A stretch of DNA of 64,000 nucleotides from Hyphomicrobiales bacterium (lineage in GTDB: Bacteria > Pseudomonadota > Alphaproteobacteria > Rhizobiales > Rhizobiaceae): the NCBI GenBank assembly GCA_900467685.1, contig UBQX01000007.1:203090-267089 (forward strand). Direction: 5' to 3'. A program made the translations under genes and the position numbers. The notes beneath the pieces were generated by a model. That model ran no database searches. It worked only from the letters and a program-made list of their open reading frames with translations, and was not told where the DNA came from. Shown piece by piece: positions 1 to 8,668 of this stretch. How positions within the stretch are numbered: the stretch's first letter is position 1; the number at the start of each line of letters is the position of its first letter.

Positions 1-137
1 GCTGCGCCACCAACGGCTTCGACAATTTCGAGAAGATCTCCTTCTGGAAAACGCCGACCGCCAAGTGCGAACAGGGCACCTGCGTTCCCTATTCCAAGTG
101 GGTCAGCGACTACATCGCCGTCATGGGCGGACAGTAA
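1..137 (+). CDS. C-terminal end of a polyamine-type ABC substrate-binding protein (partial)
   Basis: The frame is open from base 3 and stops with TAA at 135-137; only the last 44 residues lie in the window. They include a Cys-x3-Cys pair and end in VSDYIAVMGGQ, resembling the tail of periplasmic spermidine/putrescine-binding proteins of the PotD/PotF/YdcS type. The identification rests mainly on the genes behind it: an ATPase, two permeases and gamma-aminobutyraldehyde dehydrogenase in the order of E. coli ydcSTUV-patD. It would capture the substrate in the periplasm. The rest of the gene is outside the window, so specificity cannot be judged. Confidence 0.75.
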   Translation, partial: CATNGFDNFEKISFWKTPTAKCEQGTCVPYSKWVSDYIAVMGGQ

Positions 138-148
138 GCCACGCATTC

Positions 149-170
149 GGGGCAGGTTTTCGCCTGCCCC
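149..170 (+). terminator. Intra-operon stem-loop between binding protein and ATPase
   Basis: Perfect 8-bp stem GGGGCAGG/CCTGCCCC with loop TTTTCG, 11 bases after the stop of the binding protein and about 90 bases before the ATPase. Such hairpins often protect the mRNA of the abundant binding protein or partly terminate transcription. There is no long T-run, so partial termination or 3'-end stabilisation is more likely than a full stop. Confidence 0.6.
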
Positions 171-261
171 ATTTCCTCCCCCTGAAAGAGTTGAAACGGC
201 CGCTCGTTCGGCCGCATGATGTCGCTGTGCCTAAAGGCTGGCGCATACCGGAGACTACCCC

Positions 262-1260
262 ATGACCGCAGCCGTAACCTTCCGCTCCGTGTCGCGCCAT
301 TTCGGCGCGGTGAAGGCCGTGGATAGCGTCGATCTCGAGATCGCCGAGGGCGAGTTCTTCGCCATGCTGGGCCCCTCGGGCTCCGGCAAGACGACCTGCC
401 TCAGGTTGATCGCTGGCTTCGAACAGCCGGACGGCGGCGAGATTTCCATTCTGGGGCAGAGTGCCAACGGCGTTCCGCCATGGAAGCGTCATGTCAACAC
501 GGTGTTTCAGGACTACGCCCTCTTCCCGCATATGACGATCCTCGACAATGTCGCCTATGGCCTCATGGTGCGCGGCATCGACAAGGTGACGCGCCACAAG
601 GCAGCCGAAGAGGCGCTGGAACTCGTCAAGCTCGGCGGCTATGGCGGGCGCAAGACCGGTCAGCTGTCAGGCGGCCAGCGGCAGCGCGTGGCGCTCGCCC
701 GCGCGCTCGTCAACAAGCCGAGCGTGCTGCTGCTCGACGAACCGCTCGGCGCGCTCGATCTTAAACTGCGCGAAGCGATGCAGGAGGAACTGAAAGGTCT
801 CCAGAAGCGCCTCGGCATTACCTTCATTCTCGTCACGCACGACCAGGGCGAAGCGCTCTCCATGGCCGACCGCGTGGCTGTCTTCAACCAGGGCCGCATC
901 GTTCAATCCGGCGCGCCGGAGGACATCTACAATCGCCCGAAGACCCGCTTCTTTGCCGATTTCGTCGGCTCGTCCAACATCCTGCCGCCAGCTTTGAGTG
1001 AAAGCCTGACAGGCACGAAACGCTGGACCAGCCTGCGCCCCGAAGCTTTCACGCTGGAGACCGGCAACGACCGCCTTTCGTTGGCAGGACAGGTTGAGGC
1101 GTCCAGCTTCATGGGTGCCGTCCGCCGCATCGCCCTGAAGGTGGGAGAAAGCACGATCCACGCGAACCTGCCTGCCGGAGTAACGATTCCGACAGAGGGC
1201 GAGACCATCACACTCCACTTCACGCCCGAAGCCCTGAACTGGCTGGAGGATGCCGTATGA
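262..1260 (+). CDS. ABC transporter ATP-binding protein, polyamine (PotA/YdcT) type
   Basis: A 332-residue ATPase that energises polyamine import at the cytoplasmic face. Walker A is GPSGSGKT at about residues 37-44, the signature LSGGQRQR lies near 135, Walker B is LLLDEPLGALD and the switch histidine is in LVTHDQGEALSMADR. A C-terminal TOBE-like regulatory region follows from about residue 250, as usual for PotA-type proteins. The ATG follows the intra-operon hairpin; the stop overlaps the next start (ATGA), implying translational coupling to the first permease. The exact polyamine is inferred from the operon. Confidence 0.9.
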   Translation: MTAAVTFRSVSRHFGAVKAVDSVDLEIAEGEFFAMLGPSGSGKTTCLRLIAGFEQPDGGEISILGQSANGVPPWKRHVNTVFQDYALFPHMTILDNVAYGLMVRGIDKVTRHKAAEEALELVKLGGYGGRKTGQLSGGQRQRVALARALVNKPSVLLLDEPLGALDLKLREAMQEELKGLQKRLGITFILVTHDQGEALSMADRVAVFNQGRIVQSGAPEDIYNRPKTRFFADFVGSSNILPPALSESLTGTKRWTSLRPEAFTLETGNDRLSLAGQVEASSFMGAVRRIALKVGESTIHANLPAGVTIPTEGETITLHFTPEALNWLEDAV

Positions 1261-2204
1261 CGCTCAGCGCTTCACCTGCAGACGCGGCTCCTGACAGCCT
1301 CGCATCGCGCGTCTCAGGCGCCCTCTGGCGCTCGCCGAAGCTGCTGCTCGCGCTCCTGCTTGCACCGCCGCTCCTGTGGCTGGGTGTCGTCTATGTCGGC
1401 TCGCTGGCCGCGCTTCTGGCGCAGAGCTTCTTCTCCTTCGACGACTTCACCGCGCAGGTGACCTACGAACTCACGCTCTCCACCTATGCGGAACTGCTGA
1501 GCCCCGCCAATTTCGACATCATCAAGCGCACGGTCACCATGGCGGCGCTGGTAACGATCGCCTCCGCCATCCTCGCCTTCCCTATCGCCTATTATGCCGC
1601 GCGCTACGCCAAGGGCCGCTGGAAGGCTTTCTTCTATCTCGGCGTCATGCTGCCGCTCTGGTCGAGCTATCTCGTGAAGATCTATGCCTGGAAGATGATC
1701 CTCTCCAAGGAAGGGATCGTCAGCTGGACGGCGGACAAGGTGCATCTTGGCTGGCTGCTGGACGCCTGGCTTTCGCTGCCCATCGTCGGCGGCAACTCGC
1801 TCTCGGTTAGCGCGACAGGCACCTTCCTCGTCTTCGTCTATATCTGGCTGCCCTACATGATCTTGCCGATCCAGGCGTCGCTGGAGCGTGTGCCGTCGAA
1901 CCTGATCGAGGCCTCCTACGATCTCGGCGGCGGACCGGGGAAGACCTTCCGCCATGTGCTGCTGCCGCTCGCCATGCCAGGCGTCGCCGCCGGCTCCATC
2001 TTCACCTTCTCGCTGACGCTGGGCGACTACATCATTCCCGGCATCATCGGCACGTCGCGCCTCTTCATCGGCCAGGCGGTCTATACGCAGCAGGGCACGG
2101 CCGGCAATATTCCGCTTGCCGCCGCCTTCTCCGTCGTCCCCGTCATCATCATGGCCTTCTATCTCTGGGGCGCCAAGAAACAGGGAGCCTTCGATGCGCT
2201 CTGA
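1257..2204 (+). CDS. ABC transporter permease, PotB/YdcU type
   Basis: Inner-membrane permease of 315 residues with about six hydrophobic segments and a long N-terminal cytoplasmic stretch. The coupling (EAA) loop reads [20 protein letters not shown], the helix that docks on the ATPase. It overlaps the upstream ATPase by four bases and the next permease by eleven. With the following gene it would form the heterodimeric channel of a polyamine importer. Confidence 0.9.
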   Translation: MTLSASPADAAPDSLASRVSGALWRSPKLLLALLLAPPLLWLGVVYVGSLAALLAQSFFSFDDFTAQVTYELTLSTYAELLSPANFDIIKRTVTMAALVTIASAILAFPIAYYAARYAKGRWKAFFYLGVMLPLWSSYLVKIYAWKMILSKEGIVSWTADKVHLGWLLDAWLSLPIVGGNSLSVSATGTFLVFVYIWLPYMILPIQASLERVPSNLIEASYDLGGGPGKTFRHVLLPLAMPGVAAGSIFTFSLTLGDYIIPGIIGTSRLFIGQAVYTQQGTAGNIPLAAAFSVVPVIIMAFYLWGAKKQGAFDAL

Positions 2205-3009
2205 CAAGCACAACCACGCGCCTTTTCCCCTGACGCTCGCGGCCACAGGCGGCCTGCTCTTCCTGCATCTGCCGCTGCTGCTAATCTTCGCCTATGCGTT
2301 CACAACAGAGGACAAGAGCTTCCAGTGGCCACCGCCGGGCTTCACCACGCGCTGGCTCGCCGTCACCTGGGCGCGGCCGGATGTCTGGCAGGCGCTGTCG
2401 CTCTCACTGCAGGTCGCATCGATTGCCACGGCCTTTGCCCTCGTCCTCGGCACGCTCTGCGCTGCAGCGCTCTCCCGCGCCCGCTTCTTCGGGCAGGAGG
2501 CGATCACGCTGCTGGTCATCCTGCCGATTGCGCTGCCGGGCATCGTCACCGGCATTGCGCTGCGCTCGGCCTTCGGGATGATGGGGATCCCCTTCTCCTT
2601 CTGGACCATCGTGCTCGGTCACGCGACGTTCTGCATCGTTGTCGTCTACAACAACGCGGTTGCCCGCTTCCGCCGCATGTCGCCCTCGCTGGTCGAGGCG
2701 TCCTACGATCTCGGTGCCAACGGTTTCCAGACCTTCCGGCACGTCATCCTGCCGAATATCGGCACGGCCCTGATGGCCGGCGGCATGCTGGCCTTCGCGC
2801 TCTCCTTCGATGAGGTGATCGTGACGACGTTCACGGCCGGTCAGCAGCAGACGCTGCCGATCTGGATGCTGGAAGAACTCATTCGCCCGCATGAGCGGCC
2901 GGTGACCAATGTGGTCGCGATGGCGGTCGTGCTGGTCACGTTCATCCCCATTCTTGGGGCCTATTATCTCACCCGCGACGGCGCAGAGACCGCCGGCAGC
3001 GGCAAATGA
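2194..3009 (+). CDS. ABC transporter permease, PotC/YdcV type
   Basis: Second permease, 271 residues from the ATG at 2194. An earlier ATG at 2116 would add 26 low-complexity residues encoded inside the upstream gene and is unlikely. The EAA loop [20 protein letters not shown] matches that of its partner. About six membrane segments are visible. The start lies inside the end of the first permease gene, showing tight coupling. The stop TGA overlaps a possible ATG of the dehydrogenase at 3006. Confidence 0.9.
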   Translation: MRSDKHNHAPFPLTLAATGGLLFLHLPLLLIFAYAFTTEDKSFQWPPPGFTTRWLAVTWARPDVWQALSLSLQVASIATAFALVLGTLCAAALSRARFFGQEAITLLVILPIALPGIVTGIALRSAFGMMGIPFSFWTIVLGHATFCIVVVYNNAVARFRRMSPSLVEASYDLGANGFQTFRHVILPNIGTALMAGGMLAFALSFDEVIVTTFTAGQQQTLPIWMLEELIRPHERPVTNVVAMAVVLVTFIPILGAYYLTRDGAETAGSGK

Positions 3010-3029
3010 CAGACGGAAAGGGAACGATC

Positions 3030-4457
3030 ATGGAAACGCAAATGCTCATCGGCGCCTCCTTCATCAAGGGTGAGGAGCAGGAGGAAACGATCCTCAACCC
3101 GCGCAGCGCCGAAACCATCCTGAACCTGCCCGAAGCCTCGCCGGCACAGATCGAAGCCGCCGTTTCTGCCGCGCGCGGAGCCTTCTCCACCTGGTCGCGC
3201 ACCACTCCGGCCGAGCGTTCCGCACTCCTGCTCAAGATCGCCGATGCCATCGAAGCAGACGGCGATGCCTTCGCAGCGCTGGAATCGCTCAATTGCGGCA
3301 AGCCGATCAACGCGGTGCGCAATGACGAAATCCCCGCCATTGTCGATTGTTTCCGATTCTTCGCCGGCGCGATCCGCAACCAGCATGGCACGATTGCCGG
3401 CGAATACCTGCCGGGCTTCACCTCGATGATCCGCCGCGACGCTGTCGGCGTCATCGGCTCGATTGCGCCGTGGAACTACCCGCTGATGATGATGGCCTGG
3501 AAGCTCGCGCCTGCCATCGCCGGCGGCAACACGGTCGTCTTCAAGCCGTCCGAACAGACGCCGCTGACCGCGCTGAAGATGGCGAAGCTGCTGGCCGGTA
3601 TCCTGCCGGAAGGCGTCGTCAACGTCATCCTCGGCCGGGGCGAGAGCGTCGGCAACACGCTGATCAACCATCCCGGCATCGACATGGTATCGATCACCGG
3701 CGATATCGCGACCGGCAAGAAGGTGCTGCAGGCAGCCTCCAAGTCGGTCAAGCGCACGCATCTGGAACTCGGCGGCAAGGCCCCGGTCATCGTCTATGGC
3801 GATGCCGATATCGATGCAGCGGTCGCCGGCATCCGCGCCTTCGGCTTCTACAATGCCGGGCAGGACTGCACCGCCGCCTGCCGCATCTATGCGCATAAAT
3901 CAGTCTATGACCGCTTCGTTGCGGATCTCAGCAGCGCCGTCTCCTCGATCCGCTACAATCTGGCCGACGACAGCGAAAACGAGATTGGCCCGCTGATCTC
4001 GCGCCGCCAGCGCGACCGCGTGGCAAGCTTCGTCCAGCGCGCCGCCGAAACCGGCCATGTCGAAGTCACCGCCGGCGGCGCGATCCCCGATGCTTCCGGC
4101 TTCTACTACCAGCCGACCGTGGTCGCGGGTGCCTTGCAGTCGGACGAAATCGTCCGCCGCGAGGTCTTCGGCCCCGTCGTCTCCGTCACGCCTTTCGGCG
4201 ACGACGATGACGTCATCGGCTGGGCGAACGATTCCGACTACGGCCTCGCCTCCTCCGTCTGGACCAAGGATATCTCCAAGGCCATGGCCGCCACCGCCGG
4301 CCTCCGCTACGGCTGCACCTGGGTCAACACGCATTTCATGCTCTGCAACGAAATGCCCCATGGCGGTTTGAAGCAATCCGGCTATGGCAAGGATATGTCG
4401 ATCTATGCGCTGGAAGACTATACTGTGGTGCGCCATGTGATGATCGCGCACGGATAA
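3030..4457 (+). CDS. patD: Gamma-aminobutyraldehyde dehydrogenase
   Basis: NAD-dependent aldehyde dehydrogenase oxidising 4-aminobutyraldehyde (1-pyrroline) to GABA, the last step from putrescine to GABA. From the ATG at 3030, preceded by GGAAAGGGA, it has 475 residues; E. coli PatD (YdcW) has 474 and the match is close throughout ([26 protein letters not shown], the ending [15 protein letters not shown]). Catalytic Cys is about residue 280 (NAGQDC) and the general-base Glu about 246 (LELGGK). The frame also opens at 3006, overlapping the permease stop, but the ribosome-binding site favours 3030. Its place directly after the importer argues that imported putrescine or a derivative is degraded. 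Confidence 0.92.
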   Translation: METQMLIGASFIKGEEQEETILNPRSAETILNLPEASPAQIEAAVSAARGAFSTWSRTTPAERSALLLKIADAIEADGDAFAALESLNCGKPINAVRNDEIPAIVDCFRFFAGAIRNQHGTIAGEYLPGFTSMIRRDAVGVIGSIAPWNYPLMMMAWKLAPAIAGGNTVVFKPSEQTPLTALKMAKLLAGILPEGVVNVILGRGESVGNTLINHPGIDMVSITGDIATGKKVLQAASKSVKRTHLELGGKAPVIVYGDADIDAAVAGIRAFGFYNAGQDCTAACRIYAHKSVYDRFVADLSSAVSSIRYNLADDSENEIGPLISRRQRDRVASFVQRAAETGHVEVTAGGAIPDASGFYYQPTVVAGALQSDEIVRREVFGPVVSVTPFGDDDDVIGWANDSDYGLASSVWTKDISKAMAATAGLRYGCTWVNTHFMLCNEMPHGGLKQSGYGKDMSIYALEDYTVVRHVMIAHG

Positions 4458-4485
4458 GCAAACCCATGAAATGCGGGTAAACAAG

Positions 4486-4515
4486 AATGCCGCCTCTTCT
4501 GGAGGCGGCATTTTT
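4486..4515 (+). terminator. Rho-independent terminator of the polyamine operon
   Basis: An 11-bp perfect stem (AATGCCGCCTC with GAGGCGGCATT, loop TTCTG) followed by TTTC, 28 bases after the patD stop. Position and shape fit termination of the operon. Confidence 0.88.
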
Positions 4516-4617
4516 CTGACCAGAAAGCAACGAAATCACTACGACGAAGGCCCCGTTCATAAATGAAAATCTTCTTATATTAGAGGATATTTGAATTTAG
4601 ATTTATTCTTGATCCGC

Positions 4618-4646
4618 TTGCATTTCCTTGATTCGCTCGTTATCCA
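4618..4646 (+). promoter_or_regulatory. Candidate promoter of the autotransporter gene
   Basis: TTGCAT (4618-4623), 17-base spacer, TATCCA (4641-4646), about 40 bases before the start codon. The surrounding 4555-4690 stretch is strikingly AT-rich compared with the rest of the window. Read by eye; other -35/-10 choices exist in so AT-rich a stretch. Confidence 0.35.
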
Positions 4647-4689
4647 AACGGTAAGCATGAACTAATTTTAATTATTGGTTTTTATAACG

Positions 4690-7518
4690 ATGACCTTTGC
4701 ACGATATCTTCGCGCGACTTTTGTCGCCTGTCTTTCTGTCTCTATTGCTCATGCGGCTCAGGCGCAGCAGGCTCCGACGCCGGAATTTTCCGCGTCCAAG
4801 AACCTCGACCAGATCAATGCGGCAGACGCTTACACGCGGGGATTTACGGGCCAGGGCGTGACGATCGGCGTGATCGATACGGGCATTGACCTGCGCCACC
4901 CCGATCTCTCGACAAACGGCAAATTTGTCGGCGGCATCAGATTCACGACTGCCTTCGACCAGAACGCAACCGACCCGGCAGCGTTCACGACCATGACAGT
5001 CGGAACCAACAACGACGCCGATCCGAACTCGAGCCATGGCACGTTCGTGTCGAGCATCGCGGCAGGCGCGCTGAACGGGTCGGGCATACAGGGCGTCGCC
5101 TACAATGCCGGCCTCTATGTTGCGGCGATCAACACCGCGCCGGGCTTGCCGAATGAGTTCGACATCCAGTTGAGCACGGCCGTGACGAACCTGTCCAATG
5201 CCGGCGTGAAGATCATCAACTTCAGCCTCGGGACCGACAACTGCGCCATCGGCACGACATCCGCTCAGAATGGCGGCAATCCCTGCAACATGGGCGACTA
5301 TACACAGCAGACGGCGGACGCAAAGTACGGCCAGTTCAAGGACGCAGCCCAGCAGGCGATCAACAACGGCTCGCTGCTTGTCTTCGCAACCGGCAACGAA
5401 GGCCAGACCAACGCCGACGTCCTGGGCGGCCTCGCGAAATTCCACCCCGGGCTTCAGGAGGGCGTTCTCGCCGTTGGCGCCGTGGACAACCAGAATGCGA
5501 TCACCAACTACAGCAACCGCTGCGGACAGGCCGCCCAGTGGTGCCTTGTCGCGCCCGGCGATCTGCGCGGTGCCGTCACTGTCGGAACGGGCAATGTTGA
5601 CGCCCAGGGCAACGCTCAAGCGAACAGCAATTTCAAGAACGAAAGCGGCACCTCGTTTGCGACGCCGACCGTCAGCGGCACCGCGGCGCTCGTGCGTCAG
5701 GCATTCTCCTGGTACACCCCGAAGGATCTCCAGCAGACTCTGCTGACCACGGCAACCGACCTCGGCGCTCAGGGCGTCGACGCGGAATATGGCTGGGGCC
5801 TGGTGAACGCGAGCAAGGCCGTTCGCGGCTACGGTCAGTTCGCCGCAAACACGACGCTCAACACGCAGGGCGCGACGTCCACCTTCTCGAACGACATTAC
5901 CGGCACGGGCGGCCTGACCAAGACGGGCACCGGCACGCTGATCCTGACGGGCACGAACACCTATCAGGGCGCGACCAGCGTCAACGGCGGCACGCTGCAG
6001 ATCGATGGCGTCGTCCAGACCAGCGCAATCACCGTCAATTCCGGCGGCATTCTTTCGGGCATCGGCAAGATCGGCGATCCGATCATCAATTCCGGCGGTA
6101 CGCTGTCGCCGGGCAACAGCACCAATCCGACCGGCACGATGACGATCGCCGAGCCTCTGACTTTCAATGCAGGTTCCTTCTTCGCCGTCACGGTTGCGCC
6201 GAATGCCAACAGCAAGGTCGCGCTGACCAACAATGCCACGGCAACCATCAATGGCGGCACGGTTCAGGCGACGTATCAGGCCGGCAGCTACATCACCAAG
6301 CAGTACACGCTGATCAGCGGCGGCACGGTCACCGGCAAGTTCACCAGCCTGACGAACACGAATATTCCGGTTGGCTTCTCCACGAGCCTTTCGTACACGC
6401 CCACCTCGGTTCTGCTGGACCTCAAGGCAGGTCTCGCGGCCGGTCTCAATCCGAACCAGCAGTCCGTTTCCGGTGCCTTGAACACGTTCTTCAACAACGG
6501 CGGGGCGCTGCCGGGCGACCTGGCCACGATCTACAATCTCACCGGGACGCCGCTTGCCAACGGTTTGAACCAGCTCACGCCGCAGACACAGATGGCGCAG
6601 CAGGCTGCAGGTGTTCAGTCCAGCCAGCAGTTCACCGGCAACATGCTCAGCTGCCGCATGCCGGGCTCCGGCGCCGCCGCGATTGCGCGCGAAGGCCAGT
6701 GCATCTGGCTGAAGGGACAGCAGCGCTTCCTGAACGTGGCAAGCAACGGCAACGACCAGGGCTTCACCGACCAGACAACCTCCATCTCGTCCGGCGCGCA
6801 GTTTGCTCTCAACGACAACTGGACCGCCGGCGGCGCCATCGATTACGACTGGAGCACGACAACCTCCGGCAACGGCAAGGCCGTGGGCGGACGCTTTAAT
6901 GCCGGCGCGGTGCTCAAATACACCGACGGGCCGTTGCAGTTCGCCGGTGCCTTGGCCGGTGGCTGGGGCAATGCCGACACAACGCGTGTCGTCAATGCAG
7001 CCGGGCTGAATTCGATCCTGACCGGCAAGAGCAACATGGACGTTTACACCGCCCTGCTGCGCGCCTCCTATGTCTTCGACTTCGACAGCGTTTACCTGAA
7101 GCCGATGGCCGATTTCACCGTGACGCGCGTCAACTTCGGTCGCTACACCGAAGCCGGCGGCAATGCGGCGCTCACTCTGGGTGGCGGCGGCCAGACCCTC
7201 TTCACCATCAGCCCGGCGCTCGAAATCGGCACCAACGGCCAGTCCGACTGGCTGATGGCAGGCTCGTGGCTTCGTCCTTATCTTCGCGCCGGATTCTCCT
7301 GGCATGACAAGGACAGCTTCAGCAGCACAGCAAGCTTCGTTGCGGCACCGCAGTCCTTCACCACGACGATGCGCTTCCCGCGCGCCACCGCGGATGTCGC
7401 TGCAGGCTTCGATCTGCTGACAGCGAATGGCGCAGGCATCCGCTTCGAGTACGAAGGTCACTATGCTGCCGGCTATGCCGACACGCGTCTCGGGCTGAAA
7501 GCCAAGGTATCCTTCTGA
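4690..7518 (+). CDS. Secreted subtilisin-like serine protease autotransporter (type Va)
   Basis: From ATG 4690 the protein has 942 residues; a TTG at 4675 would add only MVFIT and is less likely. A Sec signal peptide ends near AHAAQA (about residue 25). A peptidase S8 passenger follows with the triad Asp63 (GVIDTGID), His116 (SSHGTFV) and Ser322 (GTSFATP), plus oxyanion Asn236 (ATGNEG). A passenger-associated repeat starts near residue 410 (GGLTKTGTGTLILTGTNTYQGA, shortened here to its key glycines and threonines) and the last ~280 residues form an autotransporter beta-barrel ending in Phe (KAKVSF). It should be exported through the outer membrane and displayed or self-released, like NalP/SphB1-type proteases. 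Substrate unknown. No obvious functional link to its neighbours; the AT-rich leader suggests separate acquisition. Confidence 0.9.
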   Translation: MTFARYLRATFVACLSVSIAHAAQAQQAPTPEFSASKNLDQINAADAYTRGFTGQGVTIGVIDTGIDLRHPDLSTNGKFVGGIRFTTAFDQNATDPAAFTTMTVGTNNDADPNSSHGTFVSSIAAGALNGSGIQGVAYNAGLYVAAINTAPGLPNEFDIQLSTAVTNLSNAGVKIINFSLGTDNCAIGTTSAQNGGNPCNMGDYTQQTADAKYGQFKDAAQQAINNGSLLVFATGNEGQTNADVLGGLAKFHPGLQEGVLAVGAVDNQNAITNYSNRCGQAAQWCLVAPGDLRGAVTVGTGNVDAQGNAQANSNFKNESGTSFATPTVSGTAALVRQAFSWYTPKDLQQTLLTTATDLGAQGVDAEYGWGLVNASKAVRGYGQFAANTTLNTQGATSTFSNDITGTGGLTKTGTGTLILTGTNTYQGATSVNGGTLQIDGVVQTSAITVNSGGILSGIGKIGDPIINSGGTLSPGNSTNPTGTMTIAEPLTFNAGSFFAVTVAPNANSKVALTNNATATINGGTVQATYQAGSYITKQYTLISGGTVTGKFTSLTNTNIPVGFSTSLSYTPTSVLLDLKAGLAAGLNPNQQSVSGALNTFFNNGGALPGDLATIYNLTGTPLANGLNQLTPQTQMAQQAAGVQSSQQFTGNMLSCRMPGSGAAAIAREGQCIWLKGQQRFLNVASNGNDQGFTDQTTSISSGAQFALNDNWTAGGAIDYDWSTTTSGNGKAVGGRFNAGAVLKYTDGPLQFAGALAGGWGNADTTRVVNAAGLNSILTGKSNMDVYTALLRASYVFDFDSVYLKPMADFTVTRVNFGRYTEAGGNAALTLGGGGQTLFTISPALEIGTNGQSDWLMAGSWLRPYLRAGFSWHDKDSFSSTASFVAAPQSFTTTMRFPRATADVAAGFDLLTANGAGIRFEYEGHYAAGYADTRLGLKAKVSF

Positions 7519-7529
7519 TCCGCTGAGGC

Positions 7530-7551
7530 GGCGGGTTCTTCAGAACCCGCC
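7530..7551. terminator. Bidirectional hairpin between convergent genes
   Basis: Perfect 10-bp inverted repeat GGCGGGTTCT/AGAACCCGCC with a 2-base loop, starting 11 bases after the autotransporter stop. It overlaps the last codons of the convergent AraC-type gene. No strong T-run on either side. Confidence 0.6.
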
Positions 7552-8520
7552 CTCTCCCCGCCGGAACGCCAAAGGCGTCATTCCCGTCCATTTGAAGAAC
7601 GCGCGATGGAAGGCGCTCGGCTCCGTATAGCCGAGCGCCGTTGCGATCTGGGTCACACTGTCAGCGCTGTCGCGCAGCAGGTGTTGTGCCTCGACCTGAC
7701 GGATCTCGTCGCGGATCGCCGCGAAGCTCTGTCCCTCCGCCTTCAACCGCCGCCTGAGTGTCGCGGGCGACAGCTTCATCGCAGCCGCCAGCGTCTCGAA
7801 ATCCGGCCAGTTGTCAGGGCTGACCGCCCGCAGGCGATGGCGAACACCGGCGGTGAAGCCCTGATCGTGGCGGTAGCGCAGGAGAATATTGGCGGGGGCA
7901 GCACGAAGGAACCCCTTCAGCGCCTTCTCGTCGCGGATGATCGGCAGCTTGAGATAATCGGCGCGGAAAGCCATGCGGCTCTGCTTCTGACCAAAATGCA
8001 CCGGCGCGCCGAAGAACTGGTGATATTCCTGCCGGTTGACGGGCTCGGTGCAGGAGAAATCCACCCGGCTCAAGGGAATACGCCGGCCGATGAGCCAGCA
8101 GGCGATGCCGAGCAGGATCAGCCAATAGGTACGGTAGGTGAAGGCCGACCGCGGGCCTGACTGGTCCGTCAGCACGATTTCGGCGAGCCCGCCTTCCTGC
8201 CGCAGCTCCCCGTTCGGATCGTCCAGCACGATGTTCAGAAAGGTCAATGCCCGCTTCAGCGCACGCTCCAGCGTGCCCGCATGGATCACCGTGTAACAAA
8301 GCAGCCGGAACGCCCCCGGCCGCATGGGATGCGCAGCAAGACCAAAAAACTCGTCACCCGACAGCGTTGCGATCGCCAGCCACAGCACGCCATATTGCTC
8401 GTTCGACACCGGACCGAAGGATTCCGGGTCTATCCCGACGCTCCTCAGGACCGGAGCGGGGTCGATACCTTTGAGACGCAGGCTGTCCAGCGCGTCCTCT
8501 ACAAAGCCCGGCGCGATCAT
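7540..8520 (-). CDS. AraC-family transcriptional regulator
   Basis: Regulator with an N-terminal arabinose-binding-like (PF12625-type) domain over roughly the first 200 residues and two C-terminal helix-turn-helix motifs (SPATLRRRLKAEG and VTQIATALGYTEPSAFHRAF). From ATG 8520 it has 326 residues. The frame is open upstream and GTG codons at 8532 (with GGGAG before it) and 8562 are alternatives. It is divergent from the acyl-CoA synthetase operon and is the obvious candidate to control it; this family commonly activates lipid or aromatic catabolism genes. The ligand is unknown. Confidence 0.87.
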   Translation of the reverse strand: MIAPGFVEDALDSLRLKGIDPAPVLRSVGIDPESFGPVSNEQYGVLWLAIATLSGDEFFGLAAHPMRPGAFRLLCYTVIHAGTLERALKRALTFLNIVLDDPNGELRQEGGLAEIVLTDQSGPRSAFTYRTYWLILLGIACWLIGRRIPLSRVDFSCTEPVNRQEYHQFFGAPVHFGQKQSRMAFRADYLKLPIIRDEKALKGFLRAAPANILLRYRHDQGFTAGVRHRLRAVSPDNWPDFETLAAAMKLSPATLRRRLKAEGQSFAAIRDEIRQVEAQHLLRDSADSVTQIATALGYTEPSAFHRAFFKWTGMTPLAFRRGEGGF

Positions 8521-8668
8521 GCGGCTCTTCACGGCTCGCTCCCAATTAACATTTCCGATCACGAATACTGCTTGCCGATGTCATTGTTTGCAAGTCCTCA
8601 TCCGCTATCATGCTCGCGTACTCCGAGGAGACGCCTTTGGCGTGGAGTTGATGTGAGGAGCAAGCCAG

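Noticed and set aside
4672..7461. A 929-codon open frame on the minus strand opposite the autotransporter
   Set aside because: It is the mirror frame of a high-GC gene; the plus strand has a signal peptide, a catalytic triad and a beta-barrel, the minus frame shows only Arg/Ala/Gly-rich low-complexity sequence.
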